From: Ascidia mentula
Lineage: Eukaryota; Chordata; Ascidiacea; Phlebobranchia; Ascidiidae
Reading direction: 5' to 3'
Length of the DNA stretch: 64,000 nucleotides
NCBI GenBank assembly: GCA_947561715.1
Contig: OX387200.1
Location: forward strand, 21,268,501-21,332,500
The position numbers were made by a program, and so were the translations under genes. Of the stretch, positions 18,962-30,810 are shown piece by piece. The notes beneath the pieces were generated by a model. The model had not been told where the DNA came from. It saw only the letters and a list, made by a program, of their open reading frames with translations, and searched no databases. Position 1 is the stretch's first letter. Each line of letters opens with the position of its first letter.

Positions 18962-21350
18962 TTAGTGTGTATTAACTTGCAGCTATATTAAATCTCCTAC
19001 ATCCAGTCTTTCTAACTTTCAAACGCACATAAACCTTAACAAGATTTCATGGATTTCAAAGACGTCAGGCTTAGGAAAATAAATTTTGTGACAAACGAAA
19101 AAATGTTTAAATTTTTTTGCACTTTTTAAATTTTAAGATTCATCCACTGAATATTATCCACATTCGTATTTTTTTTAGCGCAACAATAACAAAATCAAAC
19201 GTTCCAAAATGCAAACATATTCGATTGACATTGATGTTTTAAACTCCAAAAGAACACCATAAATACTCAAGACCCCGTTAAAGACACGGCGACCGATGCA
19301 GGAAATACATTTGAGCATATCGTGATCATGTATTCGAATTTTAGGTTTAACCCGGGTTCCCTTTTTTTCTGGTGGAGGGCTTTACGGGCGAAAAAATCGT
19401 ATAAGGTTTCGAATTTTAAGCTGGCGTCACGTGAGACAGGAAATCTATTTGTCCGCAGACAGAAAACTCATCGGAGTTTTTAAAGCACTTCTCCTTCTGT
19501 TTACTGCGTCTCTAATCCAAGGAAAAGATTGACGTCCTTTCGTGAAGTATATTTCACAAAGTTATGACACGCGACAATGTTGCATATTGCAATGAACCAT
19601 CAAACAAGGATCGTCAACGATTATATTTATGATGCTAATTGGCCACTTTTTGACAAGAAGTAATGCTATTTCAAAATTACAATAGGATACCGTATATTTA
19701 GTACAACAAATTTCAAAATCTTTGAAAATTTTAAAAGAGGCATTTGTGAACGGAACAAACAGTAAAATCCACTGACTCTTTATTTTATTTCAAACTTTGG
19801 GCAGCCTTTTTGTTCTCAGAATTGTAACTAGCTCCTTAAACTCCTTATAAAATGCAAACTGTTTTTTTTTTAATTTGTTACATTTCCGCATCATATCCGT
19901 CAGCGCATCCTTGAGGCCTCCGCCTGGGGCTCTTCCTGTCCGTCTTCTCGATTTCAACGATAGTTTACAAACATACAAGGTGTGTCTGAACATTATCGTC
20001 TTACAGCCACTTGCTGATGTTATGAATAATCCACTTAAAACTGACTCTTTTGCTCTCGTCCATCTTAAAACGCTTGAAATGGTCACGTTTGGAAATATCA
20101 AAAACCGTGCACTCCTTTCCGAACTTTACGTAAAAAGGTCACGCTAAAAAGATAAGCTGAAGACCGAAATGAAATCTCTTTTAATGAAGTTAATGCGCTT
20201 TTTTCATTTACTCTGTATATTTTTGCGGACAGTTCACATCAGAGTCAGTACTAAAACATACGTCAAACACTGCTTACAGTATTTTATAATCTGACTGCAA
20301 ATACTGTTCCCGTGCAACTTCGTCTGTTCTTCTCATAACTCAGTAAAACGAAGGTTGAATTCCCGCATATATCCTGCAATCCCTCGGTAAAGTATTTGGT
20401 TTTCTTCATGACGATTGCCTCGACATTCGACGATAATAAAAATTTTCAAAAACACTCAGAAATATTTCCATACGTGTTACTCTGGTGGCTCAAGGATGTG
20501 ACTTACCGTTAAATTTGAATTAAATTACGCGTTGTGCGTCAAGTTAAATTTGAGCCTGTGGCGATTTTATGATGGAAGCGAAATTATATGTTGCTGCAGA
20601 ATATGTTTCTTATACAACTACGTATTAAATGCTTTTTCGCTGATTTAAAAAACAAGATCGCCCTGCTTCACTATTTGCTGACTCATGCCTGGAAACTCAT
20701 TAACCTTTAAATTCTGTCTGCGCTCCAGAAAATGCCAAAGCGCATTTAGGAATGTCAGAGGAAAGGCACAATTTCCTGGTAAAACATTTTTCCCAACCAA
20801 ATCTCCACTTGTAATCTCGTCTCGAGTTAAACCGCCCCAACACTAGAACTGGATATGTGGACGATCCGGACTGCGGCGACTGATTAAGATCGAACTCAGA
20901 CCACTACGCATTGCTGGGAAGGGCTTGGTCGTGTCATATTAATGCCAAATGTCTGAAATTATTCCGCCTACAGCTGATTCCCGGCGCAAGCGACGATTAA
21001 AAATACTTTCACGTGATGCAACATCGCAACGGAAAAAAGACATTTCGTCGAATTTCTCTGGGTTTAGTGGAAGATTTGAATTGTTCGCACAAACAAGTAA
21101 CTGTCTCTGGTCGTGAGTCATTTCGGTTCAATATAGAAGCCAGTCGCCAACGTAACAACTGTAGTTTACTTTTTTACGATAAACGCAGCTATTTGAAAAG
21201 ATTTGGATTTCGCAAGAAGTCAATTATACACGGCCTCAATTAAAGTTACGCCGGAACGGTAGTGGTTTACAAATGTTTGAAGTGGCATCAAAGAAAACAC
21301 AAACGGAAAAATCAGAAAATGATTGCAAAATAGAACATCCCCAAGGGGAA
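18962..21350. other. Intergenic stretch, nothing recognised
   Basis: This is the 5' flank of the CAP gene on one side and the 3' flank of AAAS on the other. Open frames on both strands around 19790-20147 overlap each other and show no family resemblance. AT-rich, with no clear repeat. Confidence 0.4.
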
Positions 21351-21355
21351 TATTG

Positions 21356-24300
21356 TCATGACGTAATACCGCTGCTGACGTCATGCGGGGAACTCCACAA
21401 CGACTGACTGGAGTTGAGTACCGACCGCGAGTGGGCGAAAGAGAGCTTATCGAGTGGTGACATCACGGGTTTCCAGGCTACCGATTTGCGATCGTTACGC
21501 TTGAAGTACATTGGAACATAGGTGACACGACCATCCGAATAACACTGTCAACGTAACAAGAAATTAACACGTGTGCGATGTAAGCAAGTGGTTACGTCAA
21601 GGATTCGTCTCACGAATTAAAGAAAGTTTCAAAAAAACTATGTTAAATAAAATATTTAAACTTAAACAAGACAGCATGTAGATTAAATCAATTTGAAAAA
21701 TGGCTGTTTAAAGCCAGCAGTCAAAGAAATAAAAGTATTTATCCTTTAACACTGCACGAATTGTGTTTTTTATCAAGCGATTTTTATTCCGCTTTAAAAG
21801 TAATTTTTGGAATATTTTTTAAAACTATCGTCTTGAAATTTCGGTCGTTATGTCAACATAATCAATGTCGCTTGCTATTTGTTTGCAACTACCAAAAGTA
21901 AATGTATGGATTTAAGCTATTCTTACCACAGTCAAACAAGCTCCCAGGTCGTAGTTAGGTTTGAATGTGATGAACGTCGGAGAAACTTCACCATCTCCTG
22001 TTATGTTTCCCCTGAAACGAAAACCAACATATTAGGGTGGGTTTCCACCAGGGTGGGGAATAATTTTAGAACATGTGGTTAACAGCTAAGCTGGTTAGCC
22101 CAGGGTCGTGAGTTCAAACCTCACCGGAAGCTTGTTTTTTCAGATCGGTCCGAAAATTAGCTGACCCAGCTTGGCTGTAATGACCCCAATGACCACGATA
22201 CGATAGGTATGATCGTCAAGTAAGGGCCTGCGCAGTGGGGCGGTTCTGCCTTGTCACGCGATAGCACCAAACACTTCAACGTTTTTTCAAAAACTGACAA
22301 TAATGCCGACTTTTGAGCGAAAAACATACAAAAAAAACAATAAGATATGCTTGGCCAGAAAAAAACTCACCGAAATGTGAGCGTGAAAACAGGATGTGAC
22401 GACACAGAAAACAGAGCGACCACGTGACTCCTGGGGTCATCGGGGTGGAACATGATCGCTAGTCTCTCGCCAGTCTCATCCCACGCCATGGAGTGAATGT
22501 AATTTCTATGAAACGATATTTTATTCATGAAACAATCTCCTTCCTAAAACTATGGAGTTTCTTCAAACCTTTTTACGTCACTTTCCGCTTCGTCGTCTGA
22601 GGTCAAATCCAACACCACAACAGCGTTCTTTGACCCGTCCACTGCAGGTCCAACACTCTGCTGGGAATCCCCAAACGTGAGTGAATATACTCGGGGATCT
22701 CCCAGAAGGGAGAATAGCAATACAGAACCGTCGGGATTCCAGGAAGACGCCTGAACGATGATCGATACAGCAATGATTTAATCATATGATGTTATTCTTT
22801 TTGTTTACAGAAAAACGAACAACAAAACAGGACTTCACAATAGGCTGCCAACGAGTTTGCAGAAAGTTTTAATTTTATTTGTTCAGAATTTGAACATACT
22901 TGAACTCTGGCTGAGAGGTTTGACCACCTTTCATTTGTCCATGTGGAACTTTCAAATACACGAAATGATGTAGAAGGGGTGGCAACCAGCACTTTGCTGC
23001 CCTCCGGTGAAAAGAGAAGTCTTGATACTCCACCACTTGTTGTCACATGTTGTAATACTTGGTGCTTCCTGTGGCTGACATTCCAAACCTTTTTTCAAAG
23101 AAATAATTTATTTCTTGCCAACAATTAATTATACCTGACCGACATGGAATGAGTTTTTTGCACAATACAAAATTGTGGCGAAAATTTTCCCTGTAACAAC
23201 CTAAAATTGAGTGTTCTTCTGTCCCAAAAATAAAGAGATTCTATTTACAAAACTTACCACAAACAAAGCAGATCTTTGTATGATATAATTATGTGGTCAC
23301 AATTTTAGTTTTAGCAGCCTGAAATCTCCTTTTAGTGTTCTCCTATGCCAAGCTAAAGAGATTCTAATAAAAAAGCTTACCACAATGGCGGTGCTGAGGG
23401 CTGAACAAGCAAACAACAAATCAAATCCATGTGGACTCCATGATAAGGATGTTACCGGACTGTGGCCTCCATATGACAGAACTTGCACAGCTCCAGTGGA
23501 GGGCCTTGTTGACAGGGAAGTTGGGTCAATTGTCCAAATAAGAATAGCAGTTTGCGTTCCGACCGCAAGAATGGAAGCACACAATGGTTTCCATTTCAGT
23601 TCGGTGATGTTACGCTGCAGCTTGTGTTTCAGCATAGGGACTGTTTCACTGTTTGAAATATATACAGGATTTAGCCACATATAAACGGCAATGCAATAAG
23701 ATTGCAGCATTCCGATTGCAGTGAAATAAATGTCACACAAAAGTACATTAAAAATAAAGTCTTGTTTTAACTTGTTTTCATTCTTTACTGTGTTATTGAT
23801 TTAATAGTTAGTTTATATACAGTTAAAGACTAATTAATATTTTATAAATCCCTTCATAATTAGTGAGAAATGCATCATAACATAGGGACCTGTCACAGTA
23901 GTACACTCTGATTGTGTCATCCTTAAGAGCCACTGCAAACTTGTTTGCTTTGGAATGCCATTCTAAATATCGTATGGGACTCTCCAACCTGGATACAATA
24001 CCTAGTTAGAATCCTAACTTGGTTTTAACTTTGGTTACACAATTACCAGTTACTGTTCTGAGAAAAAGACTGGAGAATTTCATCATTGGAAAGCTACAAA
24101 AGAGAAGATTAAACTTTACTGACATCTGTTAGTTACCAAAGACAAAATAGCTGCATTTTTTGTTTACCTTCAGGTGAGGAAAGAAAGTTAACTGCATTCC
24201 TCCAAACCATCGAAGGGACATCAACAAGTATTGGCAAGATGATTTTAGAAGACCTGGAACTAAATTGAATTTTTAATAACAATTGTTTTTGATTAAAGTT

Positions 24301-24855
24301 TGTTGGTCACCATTTTCATTTCTTTCATCACTGCATATTTCATTCAAGGCTCCAATTAAACCATGGCCAAACCTGTAAATAAATGATTGACAGTCATAAA
24401 ACATATGGAAAATGTTAAAACAAAACATTTAATAGCTTGCATGGATAGCAATCATTTTCATGAGAAGGTTCTGATCAGGAAAAAGTTATACAAACAATTG
24501 ATTTATTGTAACAAAATCTAATTTGAAAGTTACTGCACAAGTCAATAAACCATGCTGATTGAAGTCTCTGCCAAAATGTTTCGTCATGTTCCAAAAATGC
24601 TGACTGTGCACTTTCACAAGTCACTGCAGACCTTCTCAAGCTTTCAGAAGTCACGCGGACTTCGGGAAATGATGAAACCTGTTCATTAAGCGACATGATT
24701 ATTGTCAGTGCTAACAAATGTGTATATTTTAAATGGACATCAGGTAATATGCAAAATCGGACCTGTCCATCCAGCAAGATATCTCCTTGAAAGGAATGCT
24801 CACTTACTAACTCTCCATTTAATTCGCATATCGTTTGATTGACTTCCGACGACAT
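21356..24855 (-). CDS. AAAS: Aladin, WD-repeat nucleoporin
   Basis: Eleven exons (24539-24855, 24311-24372, 24168-24259, 24047-24093, 23890-23988, 23381-23648, 22900-23088, 22569-22750, 22371-22505, 21927-22011, 21356-21544) join in phase into 554 residues; vertebrate aladin has about 546. Characteristic blocks include [112 protein letters not shown]-like [14 protein letters not shown] and [10 protein letters not shown]. Aladin is a nuclear-pore scaffold protein anchored through NDC1, with a WD40 propeller in the middle. The C-terminal tail ends in a serine-rich stretch. A possible 84-base in-frame intron (24679-24762) lies in exon 1; its donor is poor (GTCCGA), so it is kept as coding. The last splice in exon 1 uses a weak GTGCAG donor. 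It shares its upstream region with CCT3. Confidence 0.92.
22060..22225 (+). repeat. tRNA-derived SINE in an AAAS intron
   Basis: The block AGCCCAGGGTCGTGAGTTCA, followed by AACCTCACC (box B region), is shared with the SINE at 5640-5820. The preceding GTGGTTAACAGCTAAGCTGG is tRNA-like. A non-tRNA body (GGTCCGAAAATTAGCTGACC and on) follows. It is in the intron between AAAS exons 9 and 10. It is not a functional tRNA. Confidence 0.6.
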
Positions 24856-25452
24856 GCTGGATTTTTATTACTTGAATCGCTAAAGAAAACTTTGAAAAAT
24901 ACAAACGAAAATTTATTCCTATTTGGGAATTTACCTTTACCGCGAAAAGTTATATTCACCCGCCTTGGGAAATTCAGAATCAAAATGAGAAAATTTTACG
25001 ACATCATAACGTAGCAAATATAAATTTGAGAAGATTGAAAGTTTGTTTAGTTGAGTTAATATTAATAGGTTTAATTTCTTTGTACGTGTTTAAATATGTT
25101 TAACAGAAGTGAACCTGAAAAAAGCCAAGTATTAATAAGTTTTTTTTCTTAGCGTCCGTAGTCACACTTTTTATTTTTGTAATAAACTATTTAAATTGAT
25201 AAATAAACATTATTTCGGCTATAACGTACTTCCTCATTATGATCAAGATATTCTTTTCATTTTCATGAACCAGTGTTGTGGTTGTTTACCACTCGGGAAA
25301 GTTCGGAACAAATCGTTGACGGTTTGTCACGTGGTTTGGCGGCTCCGAAATTCAACGTGGGTTTGTAAAAATCTAGAAGGATCTGTGGGTGCCTAGCAGC
25401 AAATCGCAAAAGAAACAGCAACTCAGTCTAACAGCAAACCAGTATCAGGAAA
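24856..25452. promoter_or_regulatory. Divergent promoter region of AAAS and CCT3
   Basis: The start codons of AAAS (minus) and CCT3 (plus) are 597 bases apart with no gene between. Such close head-to-head spacing of two housekeeping genes suggests a shared bidirectional promoter. A CACGTG E-box is present in GTTTGTCACGTGGTTTGGCG near 25322-25341. No TATA box close to the CCT3 start is evident. Confidence 0.55.
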
Positions 25453-28400
25453 ATGTCGGCACCAATCTTAGTTTTGAGTAAGTTTCATTGTCTTGATGTC
25501 CATATGTATATATATCGTGGTTTATGTGACTAACAGTGTTTTACGTTTAGATCAAAATTCCAAGCGTGAAACTGGAAGAAAAGTTCAAATCGGAAATGTT
25601 AACGCTGCGAAGGTATTTTTCACAAATATAGCATTCTGGATTTTACTGCATTTTTTCCTTCTGCTTTGTAAAAATGGGGATTTAACATAACCTTGTTTTT
25701 TATAGACTATTGCTGATGTCATTCGGACATGTCTTGGACCACGTTCAATGCTTAAGGTAAGTGACAAACTCTCTTGAAGTTGCACTGTGTCCCACTTTAA
25801 CATACTCTGAATTTAATTGGATATGAAAAATATGAAAGGAACTTTCTACTATTTCCTTCATCATAGAAATTTTTTGTTTGTAAAAGATGTTGATGGACCC
25901 GATGGGTGGAATTGTGATGACAAACGATGGAAACGCGATCCTCAGAGAAATCACAGTGCAACATCCAGCTGCTAAGACTATGATTGAAATCAGCAGAACA
26001 CAGGATGAAGAAGTTGGTGATGGAACAACGTCTGTTATCATTCTTGGTAAAAATGATTGTGCTTGATTGTCCAGAGCAGTGCTTCCCAACCTTTTTTAGT
26101 TCGCGACCCACTTTTAATGCAAGTTTTATTGTGCGACCCACAATGAGATATGACCAAACGAATGAAAAACAATTTAATGAGAAAAGAAACAATGTATACA
26201 CATGCAATTTACTATTAATGCGAACATTTAGAAATGCTTCGCTACCCACCTGAAGTAACTTTGCAACCCACTGGTTGGGAAGCACTGGTCTAGAGAATGT
26301 GAGATTCCTAACTGTTTGTCCTCAATTTACCCTCTGGCAGTTGTAAAGACAAAATTTACCCCTAGGTTATTATGGGTTCACAATACTGTTCTGTGAAGCT
26401 TTTATGTTTTGATGGTAAGTTAGTTGCTTCAAGCAAATGTTTTCTTTGCGGAATACCTTTTCTGATAGCCTGTGAATTGAAGTTATATCAATTTTTTTTT
26501 TGTGAAAATTTTTTTTGTCATTTGTTTCGTAATTTCGTTGTTATTAATGAGTGTGAATTAATTTTAGCTGGTGAGATGATGTCTGCTGCAGAGCAATTCC
26601 TTCAACAGAAAATGCATCCAACTGTGATAATCGCTGCGTACCGAAAAGCACTCGATGATATGCAAAGTTTCCTCACTGAGCTGAGGTACCAGTAATGTTT
26701 GCCTGGTCGTAACCAATACTTGAGTTGTATTTCTTTTGCTTGTAGTGTTGAAATTGATGTGAAACAAGCTGAAGAAATGAGGAAAATTGTAAAGAGCGCA
26801 ATTGGGACTAAGTTTATTAACAAGTGGGCAGAACTGGCATGCGATATGGCAATCAAATCTGTAAGCACTGTTTCAGTGGAAAATACGAGTACGGGACGCA
26901 GAGAAATTGACATCAAGCGATATGCCAAAGTGGAAAAAGTATGTTTTTCAGTTTAATTGCTAAAGTTATAATGGACATGTTTACTTAACCTATTACTGTG
27001 AAAAAATCTTGTGTATGCATTGCCTCACATTAACCCATCAATTGTGACAATGGTTTTGACTGATCAAATAAGATAAATATATATCATTTTGTACATAATT
27101 GAGACGGTCATAAAAGACTGCAAGAATCAGCATGTGCTGCTTAGTGTTGACTTACAGTATGATGTTTAAGCTGATGCTAGTCATCTGCTGATCTTCATGT
27201 ATTTCCTGAATATTTTACACTCATTTCTTATCAGGTACCTGGTGGTACACTGGAAGACTCTGAAGTTTTGAATGGAGTAATGTTGAACAAGGATGTCACT
27301 CATCCTGGCATGCGGAGGAGGATCGAGAATCCTCGGATCTTGCTCCTGGATTGCTCCCTGGAATATCAGAAGGGAGAAAGTCAGGTAAAAAAATAATTAA
27401 GTGAAAGTTTTCGGAAAAAAAACACAATGACGTTCCGCATGATGAATATAATTATTTGAATTTTAGACTGATATGGAATTGAGCAAAGATATTGATTTTG
27501 AGAAAGTGCTCCAAATGGAAGAAGACTATGTCCGCAGGATTACATCTGAGATAATAAGTTTCAAACCAGATCTTGTTTTCACTGAAAAGGGAATTTCAGG
27601 TCTGCATTGCTTTAGCTACACTTTTGTTTCTTACAATTTTGAGTTTTGTTAGTTGGTCTTCAGTTGAAAGATTGATTAACATTGTGTATTGACTGTTACA
27701 AGACACAACCTTTAGTATTATTTCCTCACATTATTCCTAATTTTTGTTTTCTTTCTGTTTCCAGACCTTGCCCAGTATTTTCTCTCGAAAGCCAACATCA
27801 CAGCTATCAGAAGAGTGCGCAAGTCTGATAATAATAGAATCGCTCGTGCTTGCGGAGGAACTGTATGTTCAAGAACAGATGAGATTAGAACGGAAGATAT
27901 CGGTACTGGAGCGGGGCTTTTTGAAATTAAGAAATTCGGTGATGAGTATTTCACATTTATCACCAAATGTCAAGACCCCAAGGTTTGTTTGTTTCCGTAT
28001 TTGGATGAACTTGAAATAAGTGACAAGCTAAATTTGCACACTACTGTAGATTCTATTTAATAAGGCTGAAACTGATAATTACCATCGCTTGGTGAAATCA
28101 ATATTTCTGTCTTAAAAAATTTAAAAGTGAACCCTGATTTTTTTAATCACAACATTTTCAGAATAACACATTTTTTTTCAAATTGTCATTTGCAGAGACT
28201 AAAGTATTGTTGTAGTTAAGACAGCAATATGTGATATATTGTTCAACATGCAGAATGCAATTACTGCAACTACCTGTTTATTACATCTGGTTTGTAATGT
28301 CTGCTAATAAGACCTGTGTTATTAATACAGGCTTGCACTATTCTGCTGAGGGGAGCAAGCAAGGATATTCTCATGGAAGTCGAGAGAAACCTACAAGATG

Positions 28401-29624
28401 CGATGCAGGTTGCTCGTAATGTCATGATCAATCCAAGACTGGTTCCAGGTGGTGGCGCTGTGGAGATGGCTGTGGCACAGGTAAACTTAAAAACACCCCG
28501 TTGCAATAAATAAGACCTTAATTTTTATTTGACCAATTATTGCCAGCATATAAAAGCGTCTGCTAATTGTTTTTTTGTGACATGCAACAGATTGTGAATC
28601 ATTTGTTTATGTTTCATCAGAAAATGAAGGAAAAATCAAAGTCAATGACTGGAGTGGAACAGTGGCCTTATCGCGCTGTAGCTGAAGCATTGGAGGTCAT
28701 TCCAAGGACACTTATTCAAAACTGTGGAGCCAGCACCATTCGCACATTAACTGCACTGAGGGTAAGGTGGTACAAGTGCACTTTATTTTGAGAAATCCTT
28801 TTTTTGGAATAATTAGTATGCTAGTGGTGTGGCTATGACAATAATCATATTTTTTTACCCACACTTACGTATATTTCAAAATTTGTTGCACTGATTGATG
28901 CAAGGGATCTCTATTAGGAGAGATTTGTTTGCACCAAAGACATAACCCATGCATTACTTTTACATAAGCCCAAGCTTTTTGCAGTCATAAATATTGCAAA
29001 TATCTTTTCAGGCCAAGCATGCAACTGAGGGCAACACGACTTGGGGAGTTAATGGTGAAGCAGGAGAAATTGTTGATATGAAAGCACTCGATATTTGGGA
29101 ACCGTTATCAGTTAAACAACAAACTTACAAGACTGCTATGGAGGTAAACAATATCATCCCCTGCTAGTATTGGTTTGTTGAACATTGAGGTTAATTTGCT
29201 ATTCCTTGGATGATGCACACCAGTGAAGCAGTGTTCCTATACTGGTTGCCCTGTTTAATGAGTGTTGTTGGTGGATATGGGAGGGATTTAGGTGTCAACT
29301 ATTTCGCACATTTTTGTGAGCGGCGTGAAAATGTGGTTGATTTTCTGTTACACATGAAAGAACACCATAGCCAAGTGTTCGTAACAACAAGCAGAAAGGA
29401 AATTATAATATAACCCTTGAATGGGTTTGGTTTCTCAAGATCTTGACAAAATAGATAAAACCTTGTTCAATTTTATTGCATCAATTTTGTTGAGTACATC
29501 TGTAACGTTGCCTGTTCAACAGACGGCGATGCTTCTGCTTCGTATAGACGACATAGTTTCTGGAAGCAAGAAAGCTGAAGGAAAAGAAGGTACCGGAGCA
29601 GCGGCGCCCACTGGCGGAGAATAA
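25453..29624 (+). CDS. CCT3: T-complex protein 1 subunit gamma
   Basis: Thirteen exons (25453-25477, 25551-25612, 25706-25756, 25887-26046, 26568-26685, 26746-26938, 27235-27384, 27467-27599, 27765-27982, 28331-28480, 28621-28761, 29012-29143, 29523-29624) join in phase into 544 residues; vertebrate CCT3 has 545. It is one of eight paralogous subunits of the cytosolic chaperonin TRiC/CCT, which folds actin and tubulin with ATP. The group II nucleotide-binding motifs are intact: [20 protein letters not shown], then [26 protein letters not shown], and [10 protein letters not shown] in the equatorial domain. The gamma-specific apical segment includes [20 protein letters not shown]. The C-terminus is glycine/alanine rich ([11 protein letters not shown]). 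One intron (26047-26567) carries a hAT MITE. Confidence 0.97.
26077..26287. mobile_element. hAT-like MITE in a CCT3 intron
   Basis: Perfect inverted ends CAGTGCTTCCCAACC and GGTTGGGAAGCACTG, flanked by GTCCAGAG and GTCTAGAG (7 of 8 bases, the hAT target-duplication length). It is 211 bases and non-coding. The two ends match better than those of the copy at 16736, so it may be the younger insertion. Confidence 0.9.
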
Positions 29625-29801
29625 AAGACGAATAACGTAGGTGGCAAACATTGGTGTTTTGTGCAGTCTTCTATTGCGTTTTTATTCATTTCGTATCCTT
29701 CATACAGGTTATCTGTTGCTGCAAAAATGCCGGTTACCATCCGAAATGTGGTCGAGAGTTCCCCACACGTGTTCGTGTCGTTTTGCATGTATTGTTGTGA
29801 A

Positions 29802-29807
29802 AATAAA
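29802..29807 (+). promoter_or_regulatory. Candidate CCT3 polyadenylation signal
   Basis: A canonical AATAAA about 178 bases after the CCT3 stop codon. It is the first clear one downstream. Confidence 0.5.
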
Positions 29808-30810
29808 CCCATTATTTGTATTCAGTATACACGACAAACCAAAGGGTTTATAAAACGCCGTAAGCTTGAAAAAATACAGCACAAAATCCCTCTTGAAACG
29901 AGTTTAGGTACAGCCCTTCCTTATATGTAAGCTTGTAGATTTTGATTTCAATCTGGCCCCTCGAGAAGGTCATCCAGCCAATTTGCCTTACAAGAAGCCC
30001 TTCGCAGTTTAGTCGTCCGGTTAAGATCAAAGGGGAAAGAAAATATAATTATTTGCATTGAAACCGAGCAAAAAGGCTTACATCCCCAAAAAGTCTAGTT
30101 TTTTGTTTTCTTGACGTGAGGTTTGAAATCTAAAACTTATACTTCTTTGAATCCATCCAATATTTGGCCTCCATAAATTCGGGCTGACTGTTCGTCGCTG
30201 CTCGCAGCCTTACTCACTTCTACGACTAACTTGCTAAACCGAACACGATTTGTTGTAAACAGATCGTAGCATTTTTGAAGGTTATTTTGTTAGCTTACGA
30301 TGGGCGCAGTAAGCGTACAAAAGTACAATGCAGAAAAATACAAGACGCGAAGGTGGAAGGTTCAGAAGGCAACTTGGATCAGCGGAAGATTAAGCTTTAC
30401 AGCAGAAAGGATTGATTCTTGTCAATAGATTGGAGTTACAACAAAGCTTTCACAAAGCAACTTATTTGAGGGCAATACAAAGTAACAAACACATTTTCAC
30501 TGTCACAAACCATTTGTTATAAGTTCCAAAGCGACAGCATCTGCATACATGGATGTCTTTCATTTGTAAATTCACTGTATAGTTCGAATATTTACATTTG
30601 CGTGTTTTCGGCAACACAAACCTTAGCAAAGAAAACGCGGGCATAAAAAAATACATGAAATACCAATCAGAGGGTTCCAGAATTACAGAAAGTAAATGAA
30701 AAATATGAATAACAGTAATAAATAGAATGTCCGTCGGTATTGCTCAAGCGGATTTGACCACGGGGAAACAAATACTTCGTATGTTTGTACGTGATGACGT
30801 CGCAAGCAGA

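Noticed and set aside
23648-23740. N-terminal extension of the aladin exon reading [16 protein letters not shown]
   Set aside because: It is intron sequence read through an acceptor; the upstream exon joins in phase at 23648 and gives the conserved chain.
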